Source: Gemmatales bacterium (lineage in GTDB: Bacteria > Planctomycetota > Planctomycetia > Gemmatales > HRBIN36). Taken from it: DNA of 39,601 nt. Positions 1 to 7,918 of this stretch are shown one piece after another. Every line of letters starts with the position of its first letter. Position 1 is the stretch's first letter. The stretch covers positions 1 through 39,601 of the forward strand of contig JANWWR010000079.1 in the NCBI GenBank assembly GCA_025055835.1, given 5' to 3'. The notes under the pieces are model-generated. The model was given only the letters and a program-made list of their open reading frames with translations, searched no databases and was not told the DNA's origin. Position numbers and translations under genes: made by a program.

Positions 1-90
1 CTCTAACGTCTCGGCATGCTGAGCCGGTGGGAATGGGTTAACAAAAGTCTTATGCAATCTATGGGTCATTAATAGGCGGCGGGTTGCTTT

Positions 91-618
91 TCACCGGCGG
101 CGCCACATCCGCTGCATGGCGTTTTGCATCTGCTGTTGCCAGTTCCGCTGGAGCTGCTGCTGATAATTCTGCATCTCCTTCATTTCCTTTTCGAAGACCT
201 CGCCCCAGCGCTCGAACTCGCTCAGGCTGATCTTGACGTCCCCGTCGGCGTCCCACGTCTTCAGGAATTCGTCTTCGGGCATGGTCGGCTTCGGTTTCGC
301 GGTCTTGCCCTTGGCCGAGGGCTTTGACGGGGCAGGCTTCTCGGAGTCTTTATCTTCGCTGTTTTCGTCGTCCGATTTGCCCAGTCCCTTCATTGGCGGA
401 TCGCCGACCGGCTTGGCTTTCGGGCCGCGAAACGCCTTGGCCAGTTCGTCCCGGTCAAGGAAGCCATCCTTGTTCTTGTCCTTCTGCTCGAAGTAGGTGC
501 GGACGTAGTTGGCAAACTGAGGACTGAGATTGGCCGGCTTGTCGTCCGCTGCCAGACTTTCGCGACCGATGAGGACGGAAACCAAACCAACCACGCCGAT
601 CAGCAACACCCAGCGCAT
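91..618 (-). CDS. Secreted EF-hand protein
   Basis: Small exported protein of 175 residues with two calcium-binding EF-hand loops. From the chosen start, residues 1-23 form a hydrophobic signal peptide ending near SLAADDK. Loop 1 (about 47-58, DKNKDGFLDRDE) and loop 2 (about 123-134, DADGDVKISLSE) both keep the Asp/Asn ligands and the final Glu. A Lys/Pro/Ser-rich linker lies between them. The C-terminus is a Gln/Met/Arg-rich helix, probably coiled coil. The ATG at 618 is preferred over an in-frame start at 687 because it begins the signal peptide and has a GAGGTG-like ribosome site. It is the last gene of a minus-strand run, 88 bases after the peptidase gene. Its partner is unknown; a periplasmic calcium sensor or structural role is a guess. 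Confidence 0.8.
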   Translation of the reverse strand: MRWVLLIGVVGLVSVLIGRESLAADDKPANLSPQFANYVRTYFEQKDKNKDGFLDRDELAKAFRGPKAKPVGDPPMKGLGKSDDENSEDKDSEKPAPSKPSAKGKTAKPKPTMPEDEFLKTWDADGDVKISLSEFERWGEVFEKEMKEMQNYQQQLQRNWQQQMQNAMQRMWRRR

Positions 619-706
619 CGCGACACCTCTGAAAACCCAATTGGCGGATGATACCTGCGTCATCCTACCCTTTCCTGCGTGTTTCAAGCAAGCAAATTGC
701 GGGGTG

Positions 707-3040
707 TTAGCGCGCGGCGGGTCCAGGCAGCGGGGATCCCAGATGTTCGCGGAAGAAAAGGATCGTTCGCTCCTGAAGGCGGGTGCGCATCTGCGGATCG
801 GTGACGACGTGGGTCTGCCCGGCCAGGGGCAGCACCTCGTGATGTTTGCCCGCGCGAAACAGAGCGTCGGACAGTTTCAGGGCATGGACAAAGTAAACGT
901 TGTCGTCCCGGGTGCCGTGGACGATCAGGAGCGGCCGGGCCAACTTCGGTGCGTAGGTCAGCAACGAGCTTTCCTCGTATCCCTTGGGATTCTCGGAGGG
1001 AAGGCCCAGGTAGCGTTCGGTGTAGTGCGTGTCGTAGTCCTGCCAGTCGCAGACGGGAGCACCGGCCACAGCAGCACGGAAAACGTCTGGCCGCTTGAGG
1101 ACGGCCAGGGCCGCCATGTATCCGCCAAACGACCAGCCGGTGATCCCGACGCGCTCCAGATCGAGTTCCGGCATGACTTGGCCGAGGGCTTTCAGGGCCG
1201 TGACCTGATCTTCGAGCGGAATCACGCCGAAACTGCCGCGAAGGACCCGCTCCCAATCACGGCCGCGGCCTGGGGTTCCTCGGCCATCGACGGAAACGAC
1301 GATGAATCCCTGATCGGCAATCCATTGGGCGGTCAGATATGAACCCATGCTTTCAACCACTCGCTGCACGCCAGGACCGGCGTAAACGTCCACGATCACC
1401 GGATAGCGGAGGCGAGGTTGGAATTGCCGCGGTCGAGTGACGGCGCACCAGAACCCGGCGTCGGGACCGATCTTCACGACTTCCGTGGTCGGCACGAAGG
1501 GCGGTTCCAGGGCGGTGCTGGGTAGCGGTACGGTCTTGCCATCTTCGATCCGCACGGCGAAGGTGCGGCGCATCGTCTTGGGTCCGCTGAAACTATGGAC
1601 GTACAGCGAGCCGTCCTTAGAAAACACGGCCGAATGCAGGCCGGTCTGCTGAGTGATTCGGCTGATGTTCCCGTCCCGCAAGGATACGCGGTAGAGGTGC
1701 GTCTGGGTCGGATCCTCGCTGCCGCGGAAGTACACGAAGCCGCGCTTCTCATCGACCCCGAGGATTCCTTTGCCCCGGGCGGCGTAGCTGGGCTGATAAC
1801 CGGCGGACGGCGGAATCAGGAGGCGGACAAGTTTGCCCGAAGCGTCCCGAAGTTCCAGTTGCGGATGGCCTTCCCGTTCGCTGGACCACAAAAAGCCGGA
1901 GCCATCTTCAAGCCAATGGGGCACGTCCTGGTCGAGATTGAGCCAGGCGTCGTCTTTCTCGGTCAACAGGGGCGTTGTCTGTCCGGTCGTGGGATCGACG
2001 CGCAGCAGGACCATTTCCTGCTGACTGCGGGCCTGGACGAGAATCGTCAGCGGACCGCCTTTGTCCCATTTGACCGTGGCAAGATAGGGATACTTTTCCA
2101 TGTCCCACGGAATCCAGAGCGGTTCGGGCACCTTGGCTGTGGAGTCCGCTTCTTGTGCGGCAAATCGCTCAGGATCCACGGGCACGATGCCGAGGCGGAC
2201 CTTGGTGTTGTTCTTTCCCGGGCGGGGATAGTACTGGGTGAAAGCTGAACGGCCTGGACGAAACGGATCGGCTACGGACCACACTTCCACTTCGCGGTTG
2301 TCTGCTTCCTCAAACACGATAGAGCGGGAGTCAGGCGACCACCACCAACCCGTGTGCCGGTCCATTTCTTCCTGGGCAACAAATTCGGCCAGGCCGTGCG
2401 ACACGACTTCGGTCCCGCCCCGGGTGACAGCGACCTCACGCAGGGTAGCCAGGTCAAGCACATAAACGTCGTGATCGAGAACGTAGCCGATGTATTTCCC
2501 GTCTGGCGAAAACTTGGGATCCAGCAGGGTGCCCTTGCCGGTGGGCAGGCTCTTGATGCTGCCGTTGTTGCGGTCGAAGACATAGAGTTTGCCGGAGAGG
2601 GTGAGTAAAACCAGGCGGCCATCCGGAGAAAGTTGAAAGTTAGCGAATCCGCGCGCCGTGACGCGCATCCGTTCTCGTCGGGCCTTTTCCTCCGGCGACA
2701 ATTCCTCCTCCGTTCCTTGGAGGACCTGGGCCGGGGTTAAAAGCGACCGTGTCTGGCCAGTTTCCACATTGAGTTCATAGAGGGCGTTTGTCGGTGAGCG
2801 CGGCTCGGAGCGGAGGAAAAGGACGGCCGATCCGTCCGGCGTCGGCTGGGTGTTCGTGGGACGCCCCGCCTGGTAGCTGCGGGTCTCCATCAGTTCCTTG
2901 AGGAACGACGTGTCCACCGGCAGCTTGGCCGGGGGAAACGGCTCCTGGAGAGCAAACGGCTCGGCGGCGACCCAGGCCCCGAGAAGGCAGACTGCAAAAA
3001 ACCCCAGCATGCAGACAGCTAACCCACGCAGTCGTTGCAT
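707..3040 (-). CDS. S9 family dipeptidyl peptidase IV-like serine peptidase
   Basis: Predicted exported prolyl-oligopeptidase-family enzyme of 777 residues, the usual DPP-IV length. A signal peptide (1-26) is followed by a WD-like beta-propeller (about 60-520) and an alpha/beta hydrolase domain (about 540-777). The catalytic triad can be placed: Ser637 in GWSFGGYM, Asp712 in GTRDDN, and His744 in GQTHVV. The propeller carries the EEMDR motif followed by GWWWSPD; the Glu-Glu pair in DPP-IV anchors the free substrate N-terminus, so dipeptidyl aminopeptidase activity is likely. The ATG at 3040 has GAGG six bases upstream. It sits 39 bases after the cytochrome gene and is probably cotranscribed with it. 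The likely role is peptide scavenging in the periplasm; the natural substrate is not visible. Confidence 0.93.
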   Translation of the reverse strand: MQRLRGLAVCMLGFFAVCLLGAWVAAEPFALQEPFPPAKLPVDTSFLKELMETRSYQAGRPTNTQPTPDGSAVLFLRSEPRSPTNALYELNVETGQTRSLLTPAQVLQGTEEELSPEEKARRERMRVTARGFANFQLSPDGRLVLLTLSGKLYVFDRNNGSIKSLPTGKGTLLDPKFSPDGKYIGYVLDHDVYVLDLATLREVAVTRGGTEVVSHGLAEFVAQEEMDRHTGWWWSPDSRSIVFEEADNREVEVWSVADPFRPGRSAFTQYYPRPGKNNTKVRLGIVPVDPERFAAQEADSTAKVPEPLWIPWDMEKYPYLATVKWDKGGPLTILVQARSQQEMVLLRVDPTTGQTTPLLTEKDDAWLNLDQDVPHWLEDGSGFLWSSEREGHPQLELRDASGKLVRLLIPPSAGYQPSYAARGKGILGVDEKRGFVYFRGSEDPTQTHLYRVSLRDGNISRITQQTGLHSAVFSKDGSLYVHSFSGPKTMRRTFAVRIEDGKTVPLPSTALEPPFVPTTEVVKIGPDAGFWCAVTRPRQFQPRLRYPVIVDVYAGPGVQRVVESMGSYLTAQWIADQGFIVVSVDGRGTPGRGRDWERVLRGSFGVIPLEDQVTALKALGQVMPELDLERVGITGWSFGGYMAALAVLKRPDVFRAAVAGAPVCDWQDYDTHYTERYLGLPSENPKGYEESSLLTYAPKLARPLLIVHGTRDDNVYFVHALKLSDALFRAGKHHEVLPLAGQTHVVTDPQMRTRLQERTILFFREHLGSPLPGPAAR

Positions 3041-3079
3041 CGAAAACCTCGACTTTTGGGAACGAGAATCCGCTTCCGG

Positions 3080-5017
3080 TCAGCGTCGCAATTCCCGCAG
3101 GCACTGCTGGAACCAGGCGATTAGCGTCTCTTTATCCGGCGGATCGAGGGCAATCAAGCGGTCGAATTCAGCCTGAGCGCGCCGCACGTCACCGATCTTG
3201 AGCGCGGAGGAAACCATGATCCGCCGCGTCGCCGTGCTCAGCGGATACAGCCGCAGGGCCGCTTCCCCGGCTTCCAGGGCGGCATATGGATCGTCCAATT
3301 CCGAGAACGCCACGGCCAGCGAATGATGAACTCCCCAGCGATGCGGATTCACCGCGGTGGCCCGTCGCCACAAGCGAATCGCCTCAGGATACTCGCCGCG
3401 TTGAAAAGCCAGACGAGCGGCTCGCAGAAGCGTCACTTCGCGCTTAGGCTGCGCTTCGAGAATGGCAGCATAAACCGATTGTGCTTCGGATAGCCGATCC
3501 GCGGCCCAGTAGGCTATCGCCTCAGCGTCGCGGAGGTCCCAGTCCGTGGGGTCACGCCTGACCGTCGGTCCTACCAGACGCAGCAGCAACTCGGCAGCTT
3601 CCCGCCGAGCCGCGGCCGATGGAGGCAAAGCCAAGGTGTTTTCGTGGTCGATCATTTCCGCAACGGCGATGGCGTGATCCCGGATGATGCCGGGATCGTT
3701 CTTCGCCATGTGCTTTGCGTGGAAGTGAACTAGCGGCTTGATTCTTCCACGTTCATGCTCGGCGGGCGGCTTGTGCTCTCCCGCCACGGGACGGCGCATG
3801 ATACGATGGTCCGTCACGGGGACGTGCTGGATCTCCGACTTGGCCGGCGGCATGTGGCAGGCCACGCAGCTGTCGTCGGCCTGCTGCCTGCGGCGCTGGG
3901 GCTCGGGCAAGGCACACGGTTTGTCGGCGTGGCAATCGAGGCAGCGTTGGCGATAAAAGGCAGCTCGTTTCTCAACGGGAAGCAATTGATGCGGGTCGTG
4001 GCAGGTTGTGCAACTCATTTCACCCGAGCTAGCCTGGTAGCAGCGGCTGGCGTGGAACTGTTCCACGTGGCCGACAAACCGCAAGTTTTGCTCTTCGTCG
4101 TGGTGAACGAAGATGCTCAGGAAATCATGCAGAGGAAGACCAGGGCGAAAATCGAAGAGGTTTCTACCACGGCGAACGATCCGCTGTTCCCCTTCCAGAT
4201 GGCATTGTTCGCAGACGGCGTCTCGCAGCACGGGGCTGAGGTGCTTGGGATTGACGATGGTGAGGTCGATCCCGTCCTTGCGAATCTGCTTTTCGATGTG
4301 GAGTCCTCCGGGGCCATGGCAGCGTTCACATCCGATGGCCATGCCGCGAAATAATGGCATCTCATAGCGGTTCAGAGTCCCAGGTATCGGCTCGACCCGG
4401 TTGGAGTGGCAGAACAAACACATGCCGACGGCGGGTCGGTCGAAGTGCGGGTTGTTGTTCTCGTAGCCGGGCGACAAGTCCCAGCGGCCTTTCTGTGGAT
4501 ACCAGGTGATCGGCGACTGGAAGACATAACCGCCGTCCATGACAAACAGGAACGACCGCGTTCGTCCCCCGCCGCCAATGGCATAATGCACAGGCTGTCG
4601 CTTTTCCCCGGCGACCCTGCCCTCACGGACATGAGCCTCGCTGTGGATCATCTCCCCGTCGCGCTTCTCGACCAGATAACGCAGCGGTCCAGCCTGGAAG
4701 GGATTCTTTGCCTCCGCGGTAAACACTTCCCCGAAGTCAACCGAGATCGGCTCGATGGAGCGACCCATCGAATGGCGGGAATACGATTCACAGATTTCCT
4801 GATGGCAACTGGAACAGACCTCATCCCCGACGTAGGCGACATCCGGCTTGATGTTCAAAAAGGGGCTATCGGAAGTCAAACGAGGGTCAGGCGGAATTAC
4901 CACGTCATAGCGGGAGTCGATGAACCAATACCAGCCTCCGAGGACGACGGCGATCAAGGCGGCCGCGGCGATCATGAGGCAGATTCGCAGGTTTGTTCGC
5001 TCCGTCCGCGGCGTCAT
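3080..5017 (-). CDS. Membrane-anchored heptaheme cytochrome c with C-terminal TPR domain
   Basis: Protein of 645 residues with an N-terminal membrane anchor (about 12-32) and seven CXXCH heme-c sites: CSSCH 68, CLFCH 200, CERCH 230, CEQCH 269, CTTCH 336, CLDCH 359 and CVACH 384. Spacing and the later TDHR motif resemble the cytochrome c554/doubled-CXXCH class. Residues from about 470 to the end are helical TPR-like repeats. The ATG at 5017 has AGAGG six bases upstream. The heme domain should lie in the periplasm and carry electrons; the TPR part suggests docking to a protein partner. No dedicated reductase or oxidase gene lies in the window, so the redox substrate is unknown. It follows the CoA-transferase B gene by 33 bases. 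Confidence 0.9.
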   Translation of the reverse strand: MTPRTERTNLRICLMIAAAALIAVVLGGWYWFIDSRYDVVIPPDPRLTSDSPFLNIKPDVAYVGDEVCSSCHQEICESYSRHSMGRSIEPISVDFGEVFTAEAKNPFQAGPLRYLVEKRDGEMIHSEAHVREGRVAGEKRQPVHYAIGGGGRTRSFLFVMDGGYVFQSPITWYPQKGRWDLSPGYENNNPHFDRPAVGMCLFCHSNRVEPIPGTLNRYEMPLFRGMAIGCERCHGPGGLHIEKQIRKDGIDLTIVNPKHLSPVLRDAVCEQCHLEGEQRIVRRGRNLFDFRPGLPLHDFLSIFVHHDEEQNLRFVGHVEQFHASRCYQASSGEMSCTTCHDPHQLLPVEKRAAFYRQRCLDCHADKPCALPEPQRRRQQADDSCVACHMPPAKSEIQHVPVTDHRIMRRPVAGEHKPPAEHERGRIKPLVHFHAKHMAKNDPGIIRDHAIAVAEMIDHENTLALPPSAAARREAAELLLRLVGPTVRRDPTDWDLRDAEAIAYWAADRLSEAQSVYAAILEAQPKREVTLLRAARLAFQRGEYPEAIRLWRRATAVNPHRWGVHHSLAVAFSELDDPYAALEAGEAALRLYPLSTATRRIMVSSALKIGDVRRAQAEFDRLIALDPPDKETLIAWFQQCLRELRR

Positions 5018-5050
5018 GGATGCCTCTTTGCAACAAGCAGGCTTTTTTCG

Positions 5051-5830
5051 TTAACAGCGGCCGATGAGGTATCGGTGCGGATCCACTTCTTCTCGGAGGA
5101 TTCGCAGGGCCTCGTCAGAAGGCGGCGACGTTTCGTCGATCGGATCGGCCCACAGCAATGGAAAGCCGGTCCTTTCTTCTACCTGCTTTCGATCCACGCC
5201 AGGATGCAGGCTCAGCACCTTCATACGCTTGCTGGACTCGTCAAAGCCCATCACGGCTAGATCGGTGATGACACGATACGGCCCACAGCCCGGCGGAAGT
5301 CCGGCTGCTTCCCGGGCACCGGGACCGCTGAGGTAACCCGGCGTCGTGATGAAATCCACCTTCTCCACGAAGCGGCGACGGTCGTGATTGGTCAGGACGA
5401 TTACCCGCCAGCACAACGAAGCCAAGTCATTCGCTCCGCCGCTGCCCGGAAACCGCACCTTGGGCCGGGCGTAGTTCTGCCCGATCATCGTCGAGTTGAG
5501 ATTGCCGAAGGCGTCGATCTGTGCTCCGCCAAGGAAAGCGTAGTCCATCATGCCGCGTTGGCACGTTTCCATGACATCGGCCATCGAGGTGGCCATCAAT
5601 CCGCGATAGAAGGTGCGGGAATCGCCGACGCTGATCGGCATCGTCGGCAGCAGCGGAGCGACGCCCCCGGCCTCGAAGAAGATCAACAGGTTCGGGGCAG
5701 TCGTTCGCTGGGCCAGCATCGCGGCCGCGCAGGGAGCGCCGGTCCCGACGGTGACGCTGCGGCCGTCTTCGAGCATCTGCGCAGCGGCACAGATCATCAG
5801 TTCCATCGCGTTGTAGCGGGCGGCGGCCAT
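5051..5830 (-). CDS. CoA-transferase family protein, subunit B (glutaconate/IpdB type)
   Basis: Beta subunit (259 residues) of a class I CoA-transferase. The motif FFEAGG places the candidate catalytic glutamate at residue 53, matching the active Glu of glutaconate CoA-transferase subunit B. Also visible are the N-terminal ELMICAAA helix, VGTGAPCAAAMLAQ, the MMDYAFLGGAQID segment and GSGGAND. In such enzymes CoA moves between carboxylic acids through a glutamyl-CoA thioester; the acid used here cannot be read from sequence. Some relatives (IpdB) act as hydrolases in steroid ring cleavage, so transferase activity is not certain. The A subunit gene ends 24 bases upstream, consistent with a two-subunit complex. 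The ATG at 5830 lacks a strong ribosome site; an ATG at residue 9 is an alternative. Confidence 0.85.
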   Translation of the reverse strand: MAAARYNAMELMICAAAQMLEDGRSVTVGTGAPCAAAMLAQRTTAPNLLIFFEAGGVAPLLPTMPISVGDSRTFYRGLMATSMADVMETCQRGMMDYAFLGGAQIDAFGNLNSTMIGQNYARPKVRFPGSGGANDLASLCWRVIVLTNHDRRRFVEKVDFITTPGYLSGPGAREAAGLPPGCGPYRVITDLAVMGFDESSKRMKVLSLHPGVDRKQVEERTGFPLLWADPIDETSPPSDEALRILREEVDPHRYLIGRC

Positions 5831-5854
5831 CGTCTTGCTAGTCTCCGCGGCAAC

Positions 5855-6859
5855 TCATCGCCCCTGATGCAGCAGTAACTCCTGAGCGCGCAACCGGCGC
5901 AGTCGCTCCAGTCCTCCGCACCGTTGGAGGTAGTCGTTGAAATCCTTCGGCTCAAACAGGTAATGGTGGAGGAATTGGCGGTACTGCTCCTCGTCCTCTT
6001 CCATCTTCAGCCAGAGTTGTAAATGTTCCTCGTCGGAAAAGTACTCGCCGGGCATATTGCCGGGATAACTCCCGAACGGCACCTCGCACACGGCATCGAC
6101 GCAAAAGAACGGAATCGCCGTCAGGCTCGGTTCCCGGCGGATTTCCTCGTTGGGGATGAGCCGTTCGCAGGTGATGATGACCCGCTTGGCGGCGCGGGCG
6201 AGATCGAGATCGGCCACCGTGGTTCCGCGAATGCGGCAATTGCCGAAACGGTCGGCTTCGTGGACATGGATGATGGCAACGTCGGGGTACAACGCAGGCA
6301 GGGCGAGCAGGGTTTCTCCCGTGAAGGGACAGGTGATGATCTTAGCCGCGCTGTGGCGGAACGTGTCGGTGCCCAGCATTGAACGACAGGGCAGAAATGG
6401 CAGTCCCATCGCCGCGGCCTTGAGGCGAACGGCAAGGGTGTAGTTCGTCCATTCCGTGCATTCGACCGTACCGCTTTCCATGACCCGGCGAGCATGGGGC
6501 GACAACCCCCGGGCTTCCAGGCCGACGATGTAGGCGACATCGACCCGAGCCAGGGTCTGGCCTCTCCCCGTGAGATTCCCGGCACACAGGATCTGGAAGT
6601 CATGCGTCGCGGTATGTCCGGCGAACGAGAGATTCTGCTTGCGTTGGCGGACGATTTCGTGGACGGCGGCGGTCGGAATGCGGTCGGCCCCGAATCCGCC
6701 GATGGCCAGGTAGTCTCCGTCTCGCACCAGATCGCGAACGGCGTCGGCGACGGACATCACTTTGTCACGCAAAGCTCGCGGCTTGGTGCGGAAGAACTCC
6801 CGAGCCGCGTTGGCGGAAGGGTCGGAGAACAGTCGGCCGGTAGCGGCAGGAAAGGTCAT
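5855..6859 (-). CDS. CoA-transferase family protein, subunit A (glutaconate/IpdA type)
   Basis: Alpha subunit (334 residues) paired with the downstream B subunit. It shows the family's glycine-rich GGFGADRIP turn (about 54-62), the FAGHTATHD segment, and PALYPDVAIIHVHEADRFGN, typical of GctA-like proteins. The C-terminal 60 residues are acidic and helical. It carries no catalytic Glu of its own; the active residue is on subunit B. The cytosolic heterodimer would transfer CoA between acids, or hydrolyse a CoA-linked ring if IpdA-like. It starts 25 bases after the TPR gene, so translation is probably linked to the operon promoter near 7375. The ribosome site before the ATG at 6859 is weak. Confidence 0.85.
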   Translation of the reverse strand: MTFPAATGRLFSDPSANAAREFFRTKPRALRDKVMSVADAVRDLVRDGDYLAIGGFGADRIPTAAVHEIVRQRKQNLSFAGHTATHDFQILCAGNLTGRGQTLARVDVAYIVGLEARGLSPHARRVMESGTVECTEWTNYTLAVRLKAAAMGLPFLPCRSMLGTDTFRHSAAKIITCPFTGETLLALPALYPDVAIIHVHEADRFGNCRIRGTTVADLDLARAAKRVIITCERLIPNEEIRREPSLTAIPFFCVDAVCEVPFGSYPGNMPGEYFSDEEHLQLWLKMEEDEEQYRQFLHHYLFEPKDFNDYLQRCGGLERLRRLRAQELLLHQGR

Positions 6860-6884
6860 CGTCGGCCGCCTGTATCCGGTGGTG

Positions 6885-7325
6885 CTAGAGGGCCTCGTAT
6901 TCCTTAAGAAGTTGCAGGTAGCGAGGATCGTTGCGGATCGAATCGAGATCGCGATCCTGGCGCATGTAGCGGAAATCCCGATATCCCAGTTCCACGGCCC
7001 GACGCAAAGCCCGAATGGCCAGATCGGTCCGGTGGGTCAGAGCGTAGCTGCACGCCAGGTTGTAATGGGCCAAGGGATCGTTGGGACGGAGCCGCACCAA
7101 ACGTCGGTCAATTTCCAGACCTTCCAGGACGCGCCCCTTGAGCGTCAGGTTGTTGCCCATGACGCGGAGCACGTCCACATAGTCTGGATGCCGAGCCAGG
7201 ATGCCACCGAAGAACTCCAACTCGAAGTCGATTTGACTCTGTTCCGCCATCTGCTTGAGGGTGCGTTGGCCCTGCTTGGCCGTCCACCCCTTGTTGGCTT
7301 CAGGATGCTTGTTTGGAGTGCTCAT
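6885..7325 (-). CDS. Small TPR-repeat protein
   Basis: Cytosolic protein of 146 residues with no signal peptide or membrane segment. The centre carries TPR-type helical repeats, seen in RPNDPLAHYNLACSYAL and DLAIRALRRAVELGYRD, ending with DPRYLQLLKEYEAL. Such proteins usually act as protein-protein adaptors. The ATG at 7325 is chosen over a GTG at 7343 because GGGAGG lies four bases upstream of it. It is the first gene of the six-gene minus-strand run and directly follows the promoter at 7375-7402. Similar stand-alone TPR proteins ending in this repeat are common in planctomycetes (family memory). A specific function cannot be given. Confidence 0.8.
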   Translation of the reverse strand: MSTPNKHPEANKGWTAKQGQRTLKQMAEQSQIDFELEFFGGILARHPDYVDVLRVMGNNLTLKGRVLEGLEIDRRLVRLRPNDPLAHYNLACSYALTHRTDLAIRALRRAVELGYRDFRYMRQDRDLDSIRNDPRYLQLLKEYEAL

Positions 7326-7374
7326 CGTGCCTCCCGAAGTCACGCAGACCAGATCGCAATCCCCACCTAGTAGA

Positions 7375-7402
7375 ATTATAACGGACCTCGTGCCCCGTGC
7401 AA
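7375..7402 (-). promoter_or_regulatory. Sigma-70-like promoter for the six-gene minus-strand operon
   Basis: On the minus strand the -35 is TTGCAC (7397-7402) and the -10 is a perfect TATAAT (7375-7380), with a 16-base spacer. Transcription would start near 7368 and leave a leader of about 43 bases before the TPR gene ATG. The -35 is half of a perfect 12-base palindrome at 7397-7408. Confidence 0.7.
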
Positions 7403-7408
7403 TTGCAC
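7397..7408. promoter_or_regulatory. Perfect palindrome over the -35 box, possible operator
   Basis: GTGCAATTGCAC is an exact 12-base palindrome. Its left half forms the -35 of the divergent minus-strand promoter, and it lies 37 bases upstream of the tsaE start. A dimeric regulator bound here would block the minus promoter. No regulator gene is adjacent, so this is only a candidate site. Confidence 0.35.
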
Positions 7409-7444
7409 GACGGAATCATAGATGTTGGCAGGAAAGATCGGATC

Positions 7445-7912
7445 GTGAAGACCCTCGTTCTCCATTTCCCCGATCCAGCAGCCACCCAGGAATTCGGACG
7501 CCGTCTAGGGAGATTGATCTTTTCCGGCGCGGTCGTGGGCCTCACCGGGCAATTGGGAGCGGGCAAAACTTTTCTCGTCCGGGCCGTGGCAGAAGGCTTG
7601 GGAGTCCCCGACAGCCGCGTCGTCGGCAGTCCCACCTTTGTTCTCATCCAGGAGTACCAGGGCCGCTTGCCCCTGTATCATTTTGACACCTATCGCCTGA
7701 AGACCCCGACCGAATTCGCGGACCTTGGAGTCCATGAGTATTTCGAAGACCGCGGCGTGTGCATGATCGAATGGGCGGAGCGTGTCGCGGAACTCTTGCC
7801 GAAAGAACGGCTCGACATCCGGCTGGAAGTAACCGGGGACACCGCTCGCCGAGCGGTCCTGGAAGCGCACGGCCCGGCCTACGAACGGCTTCTCGACCAA
7901 CTTGCGGAATGA
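7445..7912 (+). CDS. tsaE: tRNA threonylcarbamoyladenosine biosynthesis ATPase TsaE
   Basis: ATPase that works with TsaB and TsaD to place t6A at position 37 of ANN-decoding tRNAs in the cytosol. The 155-residue product has the P-loop GQLGAGKT at about 35-42, the following SPTFVLIQEY strand, HFDTYRL and MIEWAERV, all standard TsaE features. Length matches the family. A GTG start at 7445 is chosen because AGGAAAG lies about eight bases upstream and the family starts just before the KTLVLHFPDP strand. A longer frame from a GTG at 7397 would begin inside the divergent promoter and add 16 unconserved residues. The partner genes tsaB and tsaD are not here. It ends 6 bases from the convergent DUF11 gene with no terminator between. 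Confidence 0.93.
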   Translation: MKTLVLHFPDPAATQEFGRRLGRLIFSGAVVGLTGQLGAGKTFLVRAVAEGLGVPDSRVVGSPTFVLIQEYQGRLPLYHFDTYRLKTPTEFADLGVHEYFEDRGVCMIEWAERVAELLPKERLDIRLEVTGDTARRAVLEAHGPAYERLLDQLAE

Positions 7913-7918
7913 CTGCCA

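Noticed and set aside
1..90. Left window edge
   Set aside because: No gene, repeat or terminator could be supported after the EF-hand gene.
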